Shown: positions 29,009 through 38,702, counted from the stretch's first letter. The stretch: 42,993 nucleotides of DNA from Bacteroidia bacterium (GCA_030430845.1 JAUIKE010000058.1:1-42993); one strand, 5' to 3'. Notes: a model not told the origin generated them from the sequence alone. A program made the numbers and translations.

Positions 29009-30829
29009 CTATTCCCTAAAAGAAAAAGGTACAACCGTCCCCTTACCATACCTCTTTCCAAATTGGTTGATCACCTCATTACCAATGAATTCGAATTCAA
29101 GTGCCTGGTCCTGAGCACCTTCTAGTCGTTTGGCTGTTATGGTAGCCGGAAAAGTCCCTGTTTTGGGGTTGATGTCTTCGAAGCCCTGTCCACCTACTAC
29201 TCTCCAATTGCCAACAGGCCCCAGTAATAAAAAGGTATATCGATCTTCGTCCACTCCACGGAGCCGGCAGCTAGGATAACGGAAGTCATATGGGCCCCAT
29301 TCATTGATAAGGATATAAGCTCTGCCTTTTAATTGAGAATCCGGCAAACTTACATCCATTCCGTCCGGAAGGGGCTCAGTGGGGTTTGGGAATTCCATAA
29401 GTTTAAAAGGAATAGACTGCTCTGGGTCAGAAATAAGAGAGTTTAATTCCAGGAAGCCCGCCAGTCCGGATAATCCGATGGTTTGATAAACAGTGTTATT
29501 AATCAACTGTCCGTCGTCGAAATCAGTATCTTCGGATGCGAGTAAATTCCGAAAAGAAGAGAAATGATTGTTTTCGATGCGAAGGTTTTCGGATCGATTA
29601 ATCTGCAAGGGTACCTCGTTCCGTTCAAAAGTATTGCCCTCAATCTGGTAGGTTCGGCTGCTGACATCTTTATTTTGGGCGAATACAAAATCGGCGGGTT
29701 GCTCTAGGCGCTCCCAGAGACGGATACCCACTTCATTATCGACAAAATGGTTGTTAAATATATCATTTTCATGCCCCTGCTCAATAGCTATACCATAGGT
29801 GTTGTTCTGAATTTCGTTGTTAGCAAAAGTTGAACCGTAGCTATACCCTGCCCAAATACCGTAGGTGCTTCCATTTAGCTGGTTGGCAATCACCTGGTTT
29901 TTACTAAAAGTTGCTTCTACAGCATTGGCTACTGCATAGGAAAAGTCATTTTTATAGACAATATTATTATTACAGCCACCCTCACCTGTTTGAATATATG
30001 TTTGTCCTCCCCAAAGGAAGAAGCCATCGCCGGAATGCGTTGCTGAATTATAGGCAAAAATATTGTCATCGCTTTGTTCATAACAAAGTATGCCGGCTGA
30101 ATCCTGACCTCGACTGTAAATTCCATGACTGTACCCTCGTACATTCCAATCAAGCCGATTGTGCATAAGGCGATTGCGGCTGGAATGATACAGGCCTATA
30201 CCAATGCCGGAATTGAAGTGGATGGTATTATTGTAGAACAGTCCCTCATTACAGTGAGTCATCATGATACCGTTTTGTCCACCTGTTACCCTTAGGTTAT
30301 TCAGCACAGCATGATCACAATACTTCATATAAATAGCTGCTCCATAGCGCAGCCATTCATCCTGTTCATTGTTATGATAACTCATCCAATCGGCAAGGTC
30401 TTCTTTTTCGCGAGTGCTTTGGAGTTGTTGCCGGTAATTATAACTCAGATCCGCATCGATTAACTTAAAGCTGTCTATATTTTCGGCCATAATAGCGACC
30501 TTATATCCATGAACCGACAGGTTTTTTATCGTAATATTAGAGCCGTCTGCCACCCGTATAGCCAATCCATAGAATTCATCGGGCCACTGCCGGTCGTTAG
30601 AGCCTTTAAGAATAGCTCCCTGGAAGTCAACTGTAATGTCATTACCCCGAATAGTTAATACCGGCTCGTCCAAGCTTTCGGAAGCATTAAAAGCATATTC
30701 CATCGGTTCGATCAAGACCGACTCGGTTATGAGCATGCCGGGTTTTAGTTCTAAAGACCTGGAAGCAGGAGAACAGGAGTGTAGTAAAAACAGTAGGCCC
30801 GGAAAAAAGAAATAAATAAACTGTTTCAT
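29009..30829 (-). CDS. Parallel beta-helix (NosD/pectate-lyase-like) repeat lipoprotein
   Basis: 606 residues. The N-terminus has a lipoprotein signal peptide with lipobox LLHSC (acylated C19), so it is anchored in an outer or inner membrane. From about residue 60 to 460 it shows repeating parallel beta-helix coils rich in N-N-x-I/V steps (IRGNDITVDFQGAIL, NGIMMTHCNEGLFYNNTI, NSGIGIGLYHSSRNRLMHNR, NNTYGIAIEQGHENDIFNNH). This architecture is found in polysaccharide lyases, NosD-like copper proteins and epimerases. No catalytic set could be recognised, so activity is unknown. Convergent with the kinase; no operon partner on its strand. Confidence 0.8.
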   Translation of the reverse strand: MKQFIYFFFPGLLFLLHSCSPASRSLELKPGMLITESVLIEPMEYAFNASESLDEPVLTIRGNDITVDFQGAILKGSNDRQWPDEFYGLAIRVADGSNITIKNLSVHGYKVAIMAENIDSFKLIDADLSYNYRQQLQSTREKEDLADWMSYHNNEQDEWLRYGAAIYMKYCDHAVLNNLRVTGGQNGIMMTHCNEGLFYNNTIHFNSGIGIGLYHSSRNRLMHNRLDWNVRGYSHGIYSRGQDSAGILCYEQSDDNIFAYNSATHSGDGFFLWGGQTYIQTGEGGCNNNIVYKNDFSYAVANAVEATFSKNQVIANQLNGSTYGIWAGYSYGSTFANNEIQNNTYGIAIEQGHENDIFNNHFVDNEVGIRLWERLEQPADFVFAQNKDVSSRTYQIEGNTFERNEVPLQINRSENLRIENNHFSSFRNLLASEDTDFDDGQLINNTVYQTIGLSGLAGFLELNSLISDPEQSIPFKLMEFPNPTEPLPDGMDVSLPDSQLKGRAYILINEWGPYDFRYPSCRLRGVDEDRYTFLLLGPVGNWRVVGGQGFEDINPKTGTFPATITAKRLEGAQDQALEFEFIGNEVINQFGKRYGKGTVVPFSFRE

Positions 30830-30921
30830 GAGAATCTCGGTTATATGGTAGAAGATATATGGTAACCACCTGAGACAGTCAGGTAATGTAGAAAGATGAA
30901 AATAAGTAAAAACTTCAATCT

Positions 30922-31248
30922 ATGAGTTCTTTTCTTAATCCCACTATTGCCATTGACTGGGAGGATGTGGTGTTGATTGTAGGGAAGAGAAATTTAAAAC
31001 AATTAAAAAAAAAGTTGGAGACAGTTAGCTGTCCTGCCTGTAAGCAATTGGGTACCGCTACTCTAGCGATCAGTAAGATCTGGCTGAATAATATCGGCGA
31101 TATAATTTTTGAAGGCTTTTGCAAAGACTGCGGCGGCAAACTGAGCCTTTACTTTGAAGCGACCCAGTTTCCAGGTAGTTTTGATCAGGCGATGGCCATC
31201 CGGGAATTGAAGATCGAGGTGTTGAAGGATTTTGAGGTAAAAAAGTAA
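30922..31248 (+). CDS. Small zinc-ribbon protein of unknown function
   Basis: 108 residues. Two CxxC knuckles, C37/C40 (SCPACKQLG) and C67/C70 (FCKDCGG), should bind one zinc and form a ribbon with TATLAISKIWLNN between them. The rest is a helical N-terminal part with a basic patch (KRNLKQLKKKLE) and a helical C-terminus. It is a lone plus-strand gene between two minus-strand genes. I do not recognise a family. Confidence 0.7.
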   Translation: MSSFLNPTIAIDWEDVVLIVGKRNLKQLKKKLETVSCPACKQLGTATLAISKIWLNNIGDIIFEGFCKDCGGKLSLYFEATQFPGSFDQAMAIRELKIEVLKDFEVKK

Positions 31249-31252
31249 GTTG

Positions 31253-31287
31253 TATGAGTAAGAAGGCGTTCGGCCTTCTTACTCATA
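31253..31287. terminator. Bidirectional terminator hairpin with CGAA-containing loop on the minus strand
   Basis: TATGAGTAAGAAGGC (31253-31267) pairs with 31273-31287. If the stem is read as ending at 31265/31275, the loop is nine bases and reads GCCGAACGC on the minus strand, resembling the GCCGAAGGA loops elsewhere. It separates two converging genes. Confidence 0.65.
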
Positions 31288-31299
31288 TATTGAACTGAT

Positions 31300-32028
31300 T
31301 TAAAGGTAATGCACCGAACTCTGCAAAGCACAATCCTCCCATCTGATCTCCCTAAATCCGATCCGGTAATGATCTACCTTGAAATTTTCTTCGTGTTGAT
31401 CGATCTGAAAAAAGCAGGCGGGAGTAATAAAAACCGTCATATTTTTTTTCTGGATGATCTTATCCACATGATAATGGCCGCTGAAAACATAGATCTCTCC
31501 TTCAAAAGCATGGATCAGTTCCTGCACTTCCTTACGGTTGATCAGAGCATGGTTTTTATCCATGTATGGAACGCCTGCCAAAACAGGCGGATGATGCATA
31601 AATAAAAAGACTTTTTCGGAAGCATTTTCCAGTTCATCTTCCAGCCAATCCAGTTGCTGTCGGGAAACTTTACGGTGGGTAGTATCCAAAAACAGGCAGG
31701 TATGTCCTTTGACAGATCGTCTGTAATATAATTCCCCTTCTTTAAATTCACCATTCAGTTCAAACACCTCGGCCATCAATTCAGGATCGTCATGATTACC
31801 GGAGGTGAATGCCAGAGGCGCCTGGATAGTGGCCAGTTTTTCTTTAATCCACTCATAAATTTCAGGCTCTCCATCTCGGTAGCAAAGATCGCCGTTGATC
31901 ACTAAAAGGTCTGCATTCATGGGCTGAAGACGCTCTACCATGTTCAGAAAGTTACCTCTTACGTCCACACCATAAGAGTCTTCTCCTTCTTTAGCCACAT
32001 GCAGGTCGTTAATTTGCAGGATTCTCAT
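31300..32028 (-). CDS. Metallophosphoesterase, CpdA-like (3',5'-cyclic-nucleotide phosphodiesterase family)
   Basis: 242 residues with every calcineurin-type metal ligand: D8 and H10 (INDLH), D47 (INGDLC), N78-H79 (SGNHDD), H145/H146 (MHHPP) and H185/H187 (SGHYH). Domain order and length fit the class III phosphodiesterases that hydrolyse cAMP, but substrate cannot be fixed by motif alone. A cytoplasmic enzyme. Next on the strand upstream is the unknown membrane protein, with a small hairpin in the 51-bp gap. Confidence 0.88.
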   Translation of the reverse strand: MRILQINDLHVAKEGEDSYGVDVRGNFLNMVERLQPMNADLLVINGDLCYRDGEPEIYEWIKEKLATIQAPLAFTSGNHDDPELMAEVFELNGEFKEGELYYRRSVKGHTCLFLDTTHRKVSRQQLDWLEDELENASEKVFLFMHHPPVLAGVPYMDKNHALINRKEVQELIHAFEGEIYVFSGHYHVDKIIQKKNMTVFITPACFFQIDQHEENFKVDHYRIGFREIRWEDCALQSSVHYL

Positions 32029-32045
32029 GTATTAATTTGTTTTTC

Positions 32046-32065
32046 GGGCTTCTTTATCCAAGCCC
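32046..32065 (-). terminator. Weak hairpin after the membrane-protein gene
   Basis: GGGCTT (32046-32051) pairs with AAGCCC (32060-32065). On the minus strand GAAAAACAAATT follows, so the T-tract is poor. The direct repeat TTCATTAGG (32078-32096 region) overlaps the end of the upstream gene. Confidence 0.3.
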
Positions 32066-32079
32066 AATCATAATGTTCA

Positions 32080-33033
32080 TTAGGATTCATTAGGGGATTG
32101 CCTTCCTGAACTCCTTATATTTACCAGTTTTCTCAATAAATCGAACCAAAATGGAGCCCCAAGGGAAATAGCCAGGGCTGTCACTACCCAGCCAAGCAGT
32201 TTCATGACCCAATCCGCCCAATCCGCATTTTCATAATCGAAATAACTCCAACCCAGTCCTAGCGGCGCTCTTACGGATTCTAGCTCTTCGTTGACCAACA
32301 GCTTGGCCTGATCCAGGGCGTCCTGGAAGCGCTTGGCGGAGGCTGAATCTGCTACCTGTACCGGCTCCTGATTCAGTACTATACTGTCCCCTTCATAAAA
32401 ATAGGTGTAAATGGTGCTATCTTTTTCGACGAAAGATTCCGCCATGGTCACTACTTCTCTTAATGATTCCGGATCTGATTCCAGCCTTTCATAAATAGCA
32501 ATGGCATCCGCGTTGAATACTACGGCTATGAGCATACCGATGAAAACAAGGATCTTCTGGGTAGACCTTTTGTACCATCCACCAGCCCGGTCCATGACAT
32601 CTTCATACCATTTTTGGATGCGCCGCTTAAATTTGAAAAGGTCATAATTCGCATCCTGTAAAAACTGGGTAAGCACTTCCTTTAGATTCTCGTCTTTGAC
32701 GTCTTCCAGCTTTTTCGATAACTTCTCCATGCCCTGCCCTTCCAGTATTACATTAAATAATATAGACTGAAAAGCATCAGAGCTCATATAGGATGGGCTG
32801 TAGCGCTTTCCCCAGAATTTCTGCGAAAGTTGTTTGTACAAGGCATTGTCCTTGAACTCCTTGAATAGCTTCTCCTCCGTATCCTTGGAAGCGAGCATAT
32901 TTTTCAGGGCCTTCTCCAGGTTTTTTCCCCTTAAGGACATCCCGGCCGCCAGCAACTCCATAATGGTGGTTGCGAACAAGCTCAATAAGAGCATAACGAA
33001 AACCAAACCGATGACCACTTGAAGCATATTCAT
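32080..33033 (-). CDS. Membrane protein of unknown function with three hydrophobic segments
   Basis: 317 residues. Transmembrane stretches at about 4-32 (VVIGLVFVMLLLSLFATTIM), 161-180 (ILVFIGMLIAVVFNADAIAI) and 275-295 (LLGWVVTALAISLGAPFWF). Between the first two is a helical cytoplasmic-looking region rich in Lys and Glu; between the last two is a less charged region with coiled-coil character. The final motif, GAPFWFDLLRKLVNIRSSGR, recurs in hypothetical proteins I have seen across phyla, but no function is known to me. Confidence 0.7.
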   Translation of the reverse strand: MNMLQVVIGLVFVMLLLSLFATTIMELLAAGMSLRGKNLEKALKNMLASKDTEEKLFKEFKDNALYKQLSQKFWGKRYSPSYMSSDAFQSILFNVILEGQGMEKLSKKLEDVKDENLKEVLTQFLQDANYDLFKFKRRIQKWYEDVMDRAGGWYKRSTQKILVFIGMLIAVVFNADAIAIYERLESDPESLREVVTMAESFVEKDSTIYTYFYEGDSIVLNQEPVQVADSASAKRFQDALDQAKLLVNEELESVRAPLGLGWSYFDYENADWADWVMKLLGWVVTALAISLGAPFWFDLLRKLVNIRSSGRQSPNES

Positions 33034-33073
33034 AATGTGACATTTTAGGGGGTGGGGGTGAAAACCTAAAATT

Positions 33074-35449
33074 TTATTTTAAAGTGGTTTGGAACAATTC
33101 AAATATCCGCCTGTATTCATCTGTCCAGCTACTGGGTTCTACAAAACCGTGCCCTTCCACAGGAAATACAGCGAACTCCCAATTATCTTTTCCTATCTCA
33201 ATTAAGCGTTGTGCCAGCCTTACAACGTCCTGAAACTGAACGTTCGTATCTACCATACCATGTAAAATTAGCAATTGATCTCGCAGGCCATCCGCAAAAT
33301 TGATAGGCGAACTGCGCTGATAAGCGATCGGGTCCTGCACCGGCGTATTCAAAATATTGGCCGTGTACCCGTGATTGTAATGCGCCCAATCGGTCACACT
33401 CCTCAAGGCCGCACCGGATTTGAAGGTACCCGGAGAGGTAAACAAGCCCATCAATGTAATAAAGCCACCATAAGATCCGCCGTAAATCCCAATCCGGTTT
33501 GGATCGATGCGGTATTCATCCACCAGGAATTTAGCGCCATCTACCTGGTCGCTCAGATCCTTACCCCCCATATGGCGGTAGATGCCGGTCCGCCAGTCGC
33601 GGCCATACCCATCACTGGCCCGGTAATCAATATCCAAAACAGTATAGCCGTTATCCACCAGAATGTTGTGAAACATGTATTCGCGATAATAGCTACTCCA
33701 CCATTTGTGTACATTTTGCAGGTAGCCGGCTCCGTGTACAAAGATCACGGCCGGTCCATTCCTTTTGGCACGTTCCGGGCGGTAAAGGCGAGCCGGGACT
33801 TTCGCTCCGTCCGCGGCTGTAAAATAAACGATCTCGGGATCCTTCCAGGAGTATTTTTTAAATGCATCCGTAGTTGATTCAGTTACTTTTGTGGCCGCTG
33901 CCCCCTTTTCATTTTTCATGATATACAGCTCCCAGGGCTTGTTGCTGTATGCATACCGGATGGCCAGATACTGCTCGTCGGGCGACATCGTCACCTGGTT
34001 GCCGCCTTCCATAGAGGTTATTTTTTCCATGTCCCCTCCATTCGCCGGAAGTGTATAAAAATGAAGTTCGTGTGGGCTTTCCGCATTGGAAGAAATAAAA
34101 AACCGGCTTTTATCTCTTGACAATTCGGCCTCCCGAATTTCAAAATTCCCCTTGGTTAAAGCTTTTTTACGACCGTTATTTACATTCAGCGTATAAATAT
34201 GGGAATAGCCCGTTTCTTCCGATTGAAACCAAATGGTATTATTATCTGCCAGCCAGCCGATGTTGCCGGCAGAAAAATTCCAGCTGCCGATTCCCGGGCC
34301 GCCGATCCAGGCCTCATCTCTCTGGCGATCTAAGAGTTTCAGGCTGCCGTCTTCAGGATTCAACTGCATGATCCAACGGTCTTTATTATCCTGCGAACGA
34401 ACCACCACCACTGCTTTGCCATCTTCAGAATAAATAGGGCCGAAAATCATCACTTCCCGGGGCTTTTCATAATTTTCTTCATAAGCTTCCTCCCCTTCGT
34501 GGTATTCTTTCAAAAAATCAGGCTTTTGATAAATCCCCTCAATTTGCTTGGTATCAATTATATAAAACGTATCGAGCTGCCGATCATAGACCCCCATCTC
34601 GTAAGAATTCTCCGGAGACCCCACCTTGGGACGGCTTCTCAAATCTTCAATATACCCGGATTCGGTCACGAAATTAGGCACCTTTGTGTTATCTGCGCTC
34701 GCCCGGTTCGTCAAACGATACGTAACAAAACGCATATCCGGACTGATGCGTAAATCGGAGATAGAGCTGCCTCCGTAATAAATTTCCAAAGGGCGTTCCA
34801 CTACCACGGCCTCATTGCGTGCCCGTCTGAGTTCTCTTTCAGCTTTACGCTCTCTTAAAACTTCAAACAGTTCCATTTGCTGATCTTCCAGCCAGGCTTT
34901 TTGCTCTGCTGCGCGGGAACCAGAGGACCGGGCACTTCCTTTTTTAAACTGGGTCAGTTGTTCGGTAGTACCGCTGGTTCGGTCCCAGGCATATAGATTA
35001 TCATCTTTGGTATAGATGATCTTGGTCTCATCTCCGGAAAAAATTGGATTAGATTCCCTATCCAGCGTATTGGTTATTTGCGTTTCTTCTCCAGAATTGG
35101 TATCCAGTAAAAAAAGATCACCGTTTTTTTGGAACAAATATTGGCTATAATCCTTGCTGTAAATTCCAAACCGAGACGGGAGAGCTGCTTGTTCTTCCAG
35201 GCTTACTTTCTCCGCCTGGCCCCCTTCCAAACCAATTTTATACGTGCTACTCAAAGTATCCATCTCCGGATTCCAGGAAAAATAGATGGTTTTGCTGTCC
35301 ATCGACCAGGAAATACCCGAAGGACTATAACCCACAAATTTTTCTCCCTGCATGATCTGTTCAATGGTAAGAGGAGATTGATTTTTAACAGCCTGGCCAA
35401 AAAGACCGATAGTAAGTACAACAAAGATCAGGGTAAGAGCTCTTTTCAT
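33074..35449 (-). CDS. Secreted S9 family peptidase (dipeptidyl-peptidase IV / prolyl oligopeptidase type)
   Basis: 791 residues from ATG 35449, whose first 20 form a signal peptide (MKRALTLIFVVLTIGLFGQA). An in-frame ATG at 35650 would add 67 residues translated from the palindrome at 35475-35654, so it is rejected. An N-terminal beta-propeller (about 30-560, repeated SPDMRFV/SGDETKI-type WD-like strands) leads to an alpha/beta-hydrolase domain with S659 (GGSYGG), D734 (HGMVDTNV) and H767 (VEGHGF), a full catalytic triad. Such enzymes trim dipeptides or oligopeptides in the periplasm. A lysine/arginine-rich helical insert sits near residue 170-220 in the propeller. Gene stands alone. Confidence 0.93.
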   Translation of the reverse strand: MKRALTLIFVVLTIGLFGQAVKNQSPLTIEQIMQGEKFVGYSPSGISWSMDSKTIYFSWNPEMDTLSSTYKIGLEGGQAEKVSLEEQAALPSRFGIYSKDYSQYLFQKNGDLFLLDTNSGEETQITNTLDRESNPIFSGDETKIIYTKDDNLYAWDRTSGTTEQLTQFKKGSARSSGSRAAEQKAWLEDQQMELFEVLRERKAERELRRARNEAVVVERPLEIYYGGSSISDLRISPDMRFVTYRLTNRASADNTKVPNFVTESGYIEDLRSRPKVGSPENSYEMGVYDRQLDTFYIIDTKQIEGIYQKPDFLKEYHEGEEAYEENYEKPREVMIFGPIYSEDGKAVVVVRSQDNKDRWIMQLNPEDGSLKLLDRQRDEAWIGGPGIGSWNFSAGNIGWLADNNTIWFQSEETGYSHIYTLNVNNGRKKALTKGNFEIREAELSRDKSRFFISSNAESPHELHFYTLPANGGDMEKITSMEGGNQVTMSPDEQYLAIRYAYSNKPWELYIMKNEKGAAATKVTESTTDAFKKYSWKDPEIVYFTAADGAKVPARLYRPERAKRNGPAVIFVHGAGYLQNVHKWWSSYYREYMFHNILVDNGYTVLDIDYRASDGYGRDWRTGIYRHMGGKDLSDQVDGAKFLVDEYRIDPNRIGIYGGSYGGFITLMGLFTSPGTFKSGAALRSVTDWAHYNHGYTANILNTPVQDPIAYQRSSPINFADGLRDQLLILHGMVDTNVQFQDVVRLAQRLIEIGKDNWEFAVFPVEGHGFVEPSSWTDEYRRIFELFQTTLK

Positions 35450-35474
35450 GAAAATTTGATTATAAATTTGAACA

Positions 35475-35654
35475 GAGGCTGTCTTGGGGTTGTGTAAAAA
35501 GTCCTTCGGCCTTTTCACACAACCAATAATATTCTTTTGGGAGGTCGTTTTAAGAAAAAAACTTTGTTTTTTTCTTAAAACGACCTCCCAAATAAAATTT
35601 AATGGGGTGGGTAAAAACGAGGAACGAGTTTTTACACAACCCCAAGACAACCTC
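35475..35654. repeat. 180-bp nested palindrome element (contains hairpin family members 4 and 5)
   Basis: The outer arms (35475-35500 and 35629-35654) match at 25 of 26 positions. Inside are hairpin 4 (35488-35501 with 35511-35524, loop reading GCCGAAGGA on the minus strand), a perfect 26-bp hairpin with the loop CTTTG (35536-35561 with 35567-35592) and hairpin 5 (apical stem 35611-35618 with 35628-35635, loop GAGGAACGA). Hairpins 4 and 5 compete with the outer pairing. This fills most of the 313-bp gap between the S9 peptidase and aceA; no gene was found in that gap. Confidence 0.85.
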
Positions 35655-35707
35655 TTAAATATAATTATTCAATGTCCATTTTGGATCGATGAGGCTAAAA
35701 TAAAAAA

Positions 35708-35740
35708 AAGCAGGCGTAGAATCCTCGTCTACGCCTGCTT
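35708..35740 (-). terminator. aceA intrinsic terminator
   Basis: AAGCAGGCGTAG (35708-35719) pairs perfectly with 35729-35740; the nine-base loop reads ACGAGGATT on the minus strand. Eight Ts follow on the minus strand. It begins 22 bases after the aceA stop. Confidence 0.85.
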
Positions 35741-35762
35741 ATAATGACCACAATCAAAAAAT

Positions 35763-37043
35763 CTAGTGTTCAAACTGTTCTTCCTCCGTACTTCCGGCCA
35801 TGGCTACCGTGGAGGCTTTGCCCTGCTGAACTGTGTTTTGGACATAATCGAAATACTGGGTACCCACAAAAGCCTGGTGCTTCACGGCTGCAAAACCTTC
35901 GGATTGCAAGGCGAATTCTTTTTCCTGCAATTCGGAATAACCGGCCATGCCGCGCTGCTTGTAAGCTCTGGAAAGCTCAAACATGGAAGTATTTAATGCG
36001 TGAAAACCTGCCAAAGTGATGAATTGAAACTTATATCCCAGCTCCGCTAACTCCTCCCGGAAGTTCAACAACTCTTTTTCTTCCAGGTGGCTTGCCCAAT
36101 TAAAGGAAGGCGAGCAATTGTAGGCCAGCATTTTACCAGGAAACTGCTCGTGGATACTTTGAGCAAACTCGCGGGCCTGTCCTAAATCCGGATGAGAGGT
36201 TTCGAGCCACAATAAATCAGCATAGGGCGCATAGGACAAGCCTCTGTTGATACCCTGTTCTAGCCCGCAACTAACTTCAAAAAAGCCTTCTGAGGTTCGG
36301 CCACCGGTCAGGAAGGCATGATCCCGCGGGTCGATGTCGGAAGTGAGCAGATTGGCGGCGTCCGCATCGGTGCGGGCAATAAGAAGGGTCGATACATTTA
36401 GTGTATCCGCAGCCAGGCGTGCGGCAACTAACTTATTGATCGCTTCCTGAGTAGGCACCAAAACCTTTCCGCCCAAATGACCGCATTTTTTGGCAGAGGA
36501 TAATTGATCCTCAAAATGAACCCCGGCCGCTCCTGCTTCAATCAGGCTTTTCGTCAATTCAAAAGCATTCAGATTACCTCCAAAACCGGCTTCCGCATCT
36601 GCTATGATAGGAACCATCCAGTCGATATTACCTTCTCCTGTGACCGATTGGATCTGGTCTCTGCGCAGCAGGGCATTGTTGATCCGTTTAACAACCATGG
36701 GAACAGAATTGGCGGGATACAAGGATTGATCCGGATACATTTCTCCGGCCAGATTGGCGTCGGCCGCCACCTGCCAGCCACTTAGATAGATTGCTTCCAG
36801 GCCCGCGCTCACTTCCTGAATGGCCTGGTTGCCAGTTAGGGCACCCAAACCAGCAACAAATGGCTTGGCACGGAGCTGTTCCCAGAACCTGGTAGCTCCT
36901 TGTCTTGCTAAGGAGTACTCGATGTTAACCGATCCCCTCAGTTTGATTACTTCTTCGGCGGTGTAGGGCCTGGTAATGCCCTCCCAGCGGGGGTTTGTTG
37001 ACCAGTCGGTCTTTAGCTCCTGAATTTTACTGTCGTTTTTCAT
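35763..37043 (-). CDS. aceA: Isocitrate lyase
   Basis: 426 residues. First enzyme of the glyoxylate shunt: isocitrate to glyoxylate and succinate, allowing growth on acetate and fatty acids. The catalytic signature KKCGHLGG has C187; HFEDQLSS precedes it, and [15 protein letters not shown] and [13 protein letters not shown] give metal- and substrate-binding residues. Length is that of the short bacterial type. It follows aceB by 23 bases with no terminator or promoter between, so aceB-aceA is one operon. Confidence 0.97.
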   Translation of the reverse strand: MKNDSKIQELKTDWSTNPRWEGITRPYTAEEVIKLRGSVNIEYSLARQGATRFWEQLRAKPFVAGLGALTGNQAIQEVSAGLEAIYLSGWQVAADANLAGEMYPDQSLYPANSVPMVVKRINNALLRRDQIQSVTGEGNIDWMVPIIADAEAGFGGNLNAFELTKSLIEAGAAGVHFEDQLSSAKKCGHLGGKVLVPTQEAINKLVAARLAADTLNVSTLLIARTDADAANLLTSDIDPRDHAFLTGGRTSEGFFEVSCGLEQGINRGLSYAPYADLLWLETSHPDLGQAREFAQSIHEQFPGKMLAYNCSPSFNWASHLEEKELLNFREELAELGYKFQFITLAGFHALNTSMFELSRAYKQRGMAGYSELQEKEFALQSEGFAAVKHQAFVGTQYFDYVQNTVQQGKASTVAMAGSTEEEQFEH

Positions 37044-37066
37044 TTTGTTTATTTTAAATTGATGAT

Positions 37067-38680
37067 CTATTGGATGAGTTCGTAAGCCGGCAAGGTCAGG
37101 AATTCAATAAAAGTATCTGCCTTGACAAGTTGCCCAAACAAGCGGATGGCTTCTTTAAAGCGGCCGTTCTTATAAGCATCTTTACCTACATAAGCTTTGA
37201 TCTTTTCTATTTCCTCTTCGAGAAAACCATGGTAGAGGTCAATGTTGACGATCCGGCCGTCATCAAGCTGAGCTTTATTTTTTAACCATTGCCAAAGCTG
37301 AGTTCTGGAAATTTCTGCGGTGGCGGCATCTTCCATTAAGTGATAAATAGCAGCTGCCCCATTCCCTCTGAGCCAGCTTTCGACATAAAGAATCCCAACA
37401 TTGATGTTTTTACGCATCCCTTCTTCGGTTATGGTTCCGGTAGGTTTCTCCAATAGATCACCAGCCGTTACCGACACATCTTCCCTCAGTCGATGGATTT
37501 GATTGGGGCTGGGCATGAATTTGTCAAAAACGCGCAGGGCGACGGGCACCAGTCCCGGATGGGCTACCCAGGTACCGTCGTGACCATCCTGGACTTCGCG
37601 AATTTTGTCGATCTGTACTTTTTGGATGGCCTTCTCATTGGCCTCCGGGGCATTTTTGATAGGGATCTGAGCCGCCATTCCACCCATCGCATGAATGCCT
37701 CTGCGGTGGCAGGTTTGAATGACCAGTTGCGAGTAGGCCCGCATGAAGGGCGTAGTCATGGTAATCTGAGCCCGATCCGGCATGACAAAGCCAGGCAGGT
37801 TCCGGAATTTTTTGATGTAAGAAAAGATGTAATCCCAACGTCCACAGTTTAACCCGGCCGAATGCTCTTTTAATTCATAGAGGATCTCATGCAGTTCGAA
37901 GCTGGCCAGGATGGTTTCGATCAATACGGTAGCCTTGATGGAACCATTCGGGATTCCGAGATATGCCTGTGCAAAAACGAATACCTCATTCCATAGCCGG
38001 GCTTCCAGGTGGCTTTCTAATTTTGGCAGATAAAAGTAGGGGCCGGAACCACGGTTCAGGAGTTCTTTGGCATTGTGGAAAAAGTACAGTCCGAAATCAA
38101 CCAGGCTGCCGCTCATACATTCTCCCTCCAGGCAAATATGTTTTTCCTCCAAATGCCATCCGCGCGGGCGCACCATTAGAGTGGCAGTTTCCTCTGCCAG
38201 GCGATACCACTTGCCGCTTATCGGGTGCTCAAAATCTATTTGCCGACGGATAGCATCATACAAATTGATCTGACCCTGGATGGTATTGTCCCAGTTGGGT
38301 GTGTTGCTGTCCTCAAAGTCCGCCATAAAGACTTTCGCTCCGGAATTCAGGGCGTTGATAATCATTTTGCGATCCACAGGGCCGGTAATTTCTACTCTTC
38401 GATCCCGGAGGTCTTCCGGAGTAGGAGCCACGATCCAATCTTCTTCTCTAATGCGTTGGGTTTCTGGGAGAAAATCGGGCATTTCACCCTGATCGATTCT
38501 TTGCCGGCGCCCTATTCTTTCAGCCAAAAGTTTTTTTCGAATAGGATTAAAGCGGCGGTGCAAGGCACAGAGAAAATCCTGTGCGACCGGGCTGAGTATT
38601 TCCTCATACCCTTCTTTGAAGTTGCCTGAAATATTGAGGGTGCTCAGCCGCTCTAATGCTTGGCTATTAGTGGTTTTCAT
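37067..38680 (-). CDS. aceB: Malate synthase A
   Basis: 537 residues from ATG 38680 ([16 protein letters not shown]). An upstream ATG at 38713 would place the start in or before the promoter -7 box, so it is rejected. It condenses glyoxylate with acetyl-CoA to malate. Family marks: [14 protein letters not shown] near 120, [20 protein letters not shown] near 250, [19 protein letters not shown] near 330 and [20 protein letters not shown] near 430. Type A by length and lack of the extra domain of the G type. First gene of the operon. Confidence 0.96.
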   Translation of the reverse strand: MKTTNSQALERLSTLNISGNFKEGYEEILSPVAQDFLCALHRRFNPIRKKLLAERIGRRQRIDQGEMPDFLPETQRIREEDWIVAPTPEDLRDRRVEITGPVDRKMIINALNSGAKVFMADFEDSNTPNWDNTIQGQINLYDAIRRQIDFEHPISGKWYRLAEETATLMVRPRGWHLEEKHICLEGECMSGSLVDFGLYFFHNAKELLNRGSGPYFYLPKLESHLEARLWNEVFVFAQAYLGIPNGSIKATVLIETILASFELHEILYELKEHSAGLNCGRWDYIFSYIKKFRNLPGFVMPDRAQITMTTPFMRAYSQLVIQTCHRRGIHAMGGMAAQIPIKNAPEANEKAIQKVQIDKIREVQDGHDGTWVAHPGLVPVALRVFDKFMPSPNQIHRLREDVSVTAGDLLEKPTGTITEEGMRKNINVGILYVESWLRGNGAAAIYHLMEDAATAEISRTQLWQWLKNKAQLDDGRIVNIDLYHGFLEEEIEKIKAYVGKDAYKNGRFKEAIRLFGQLVKADTFIEFLTLPAYELIQ

Positions 38681-38702
38681 GATCGTTGGTTTTTGTTCAA
38701 GG

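Noticed and set aside
35484..35744. Plus-strand frame of 86 codons across the palindrome
   Set aside because: It mirrors the false N-terminal extension on the other strand because the DNA is palindromic. No gene features are present.
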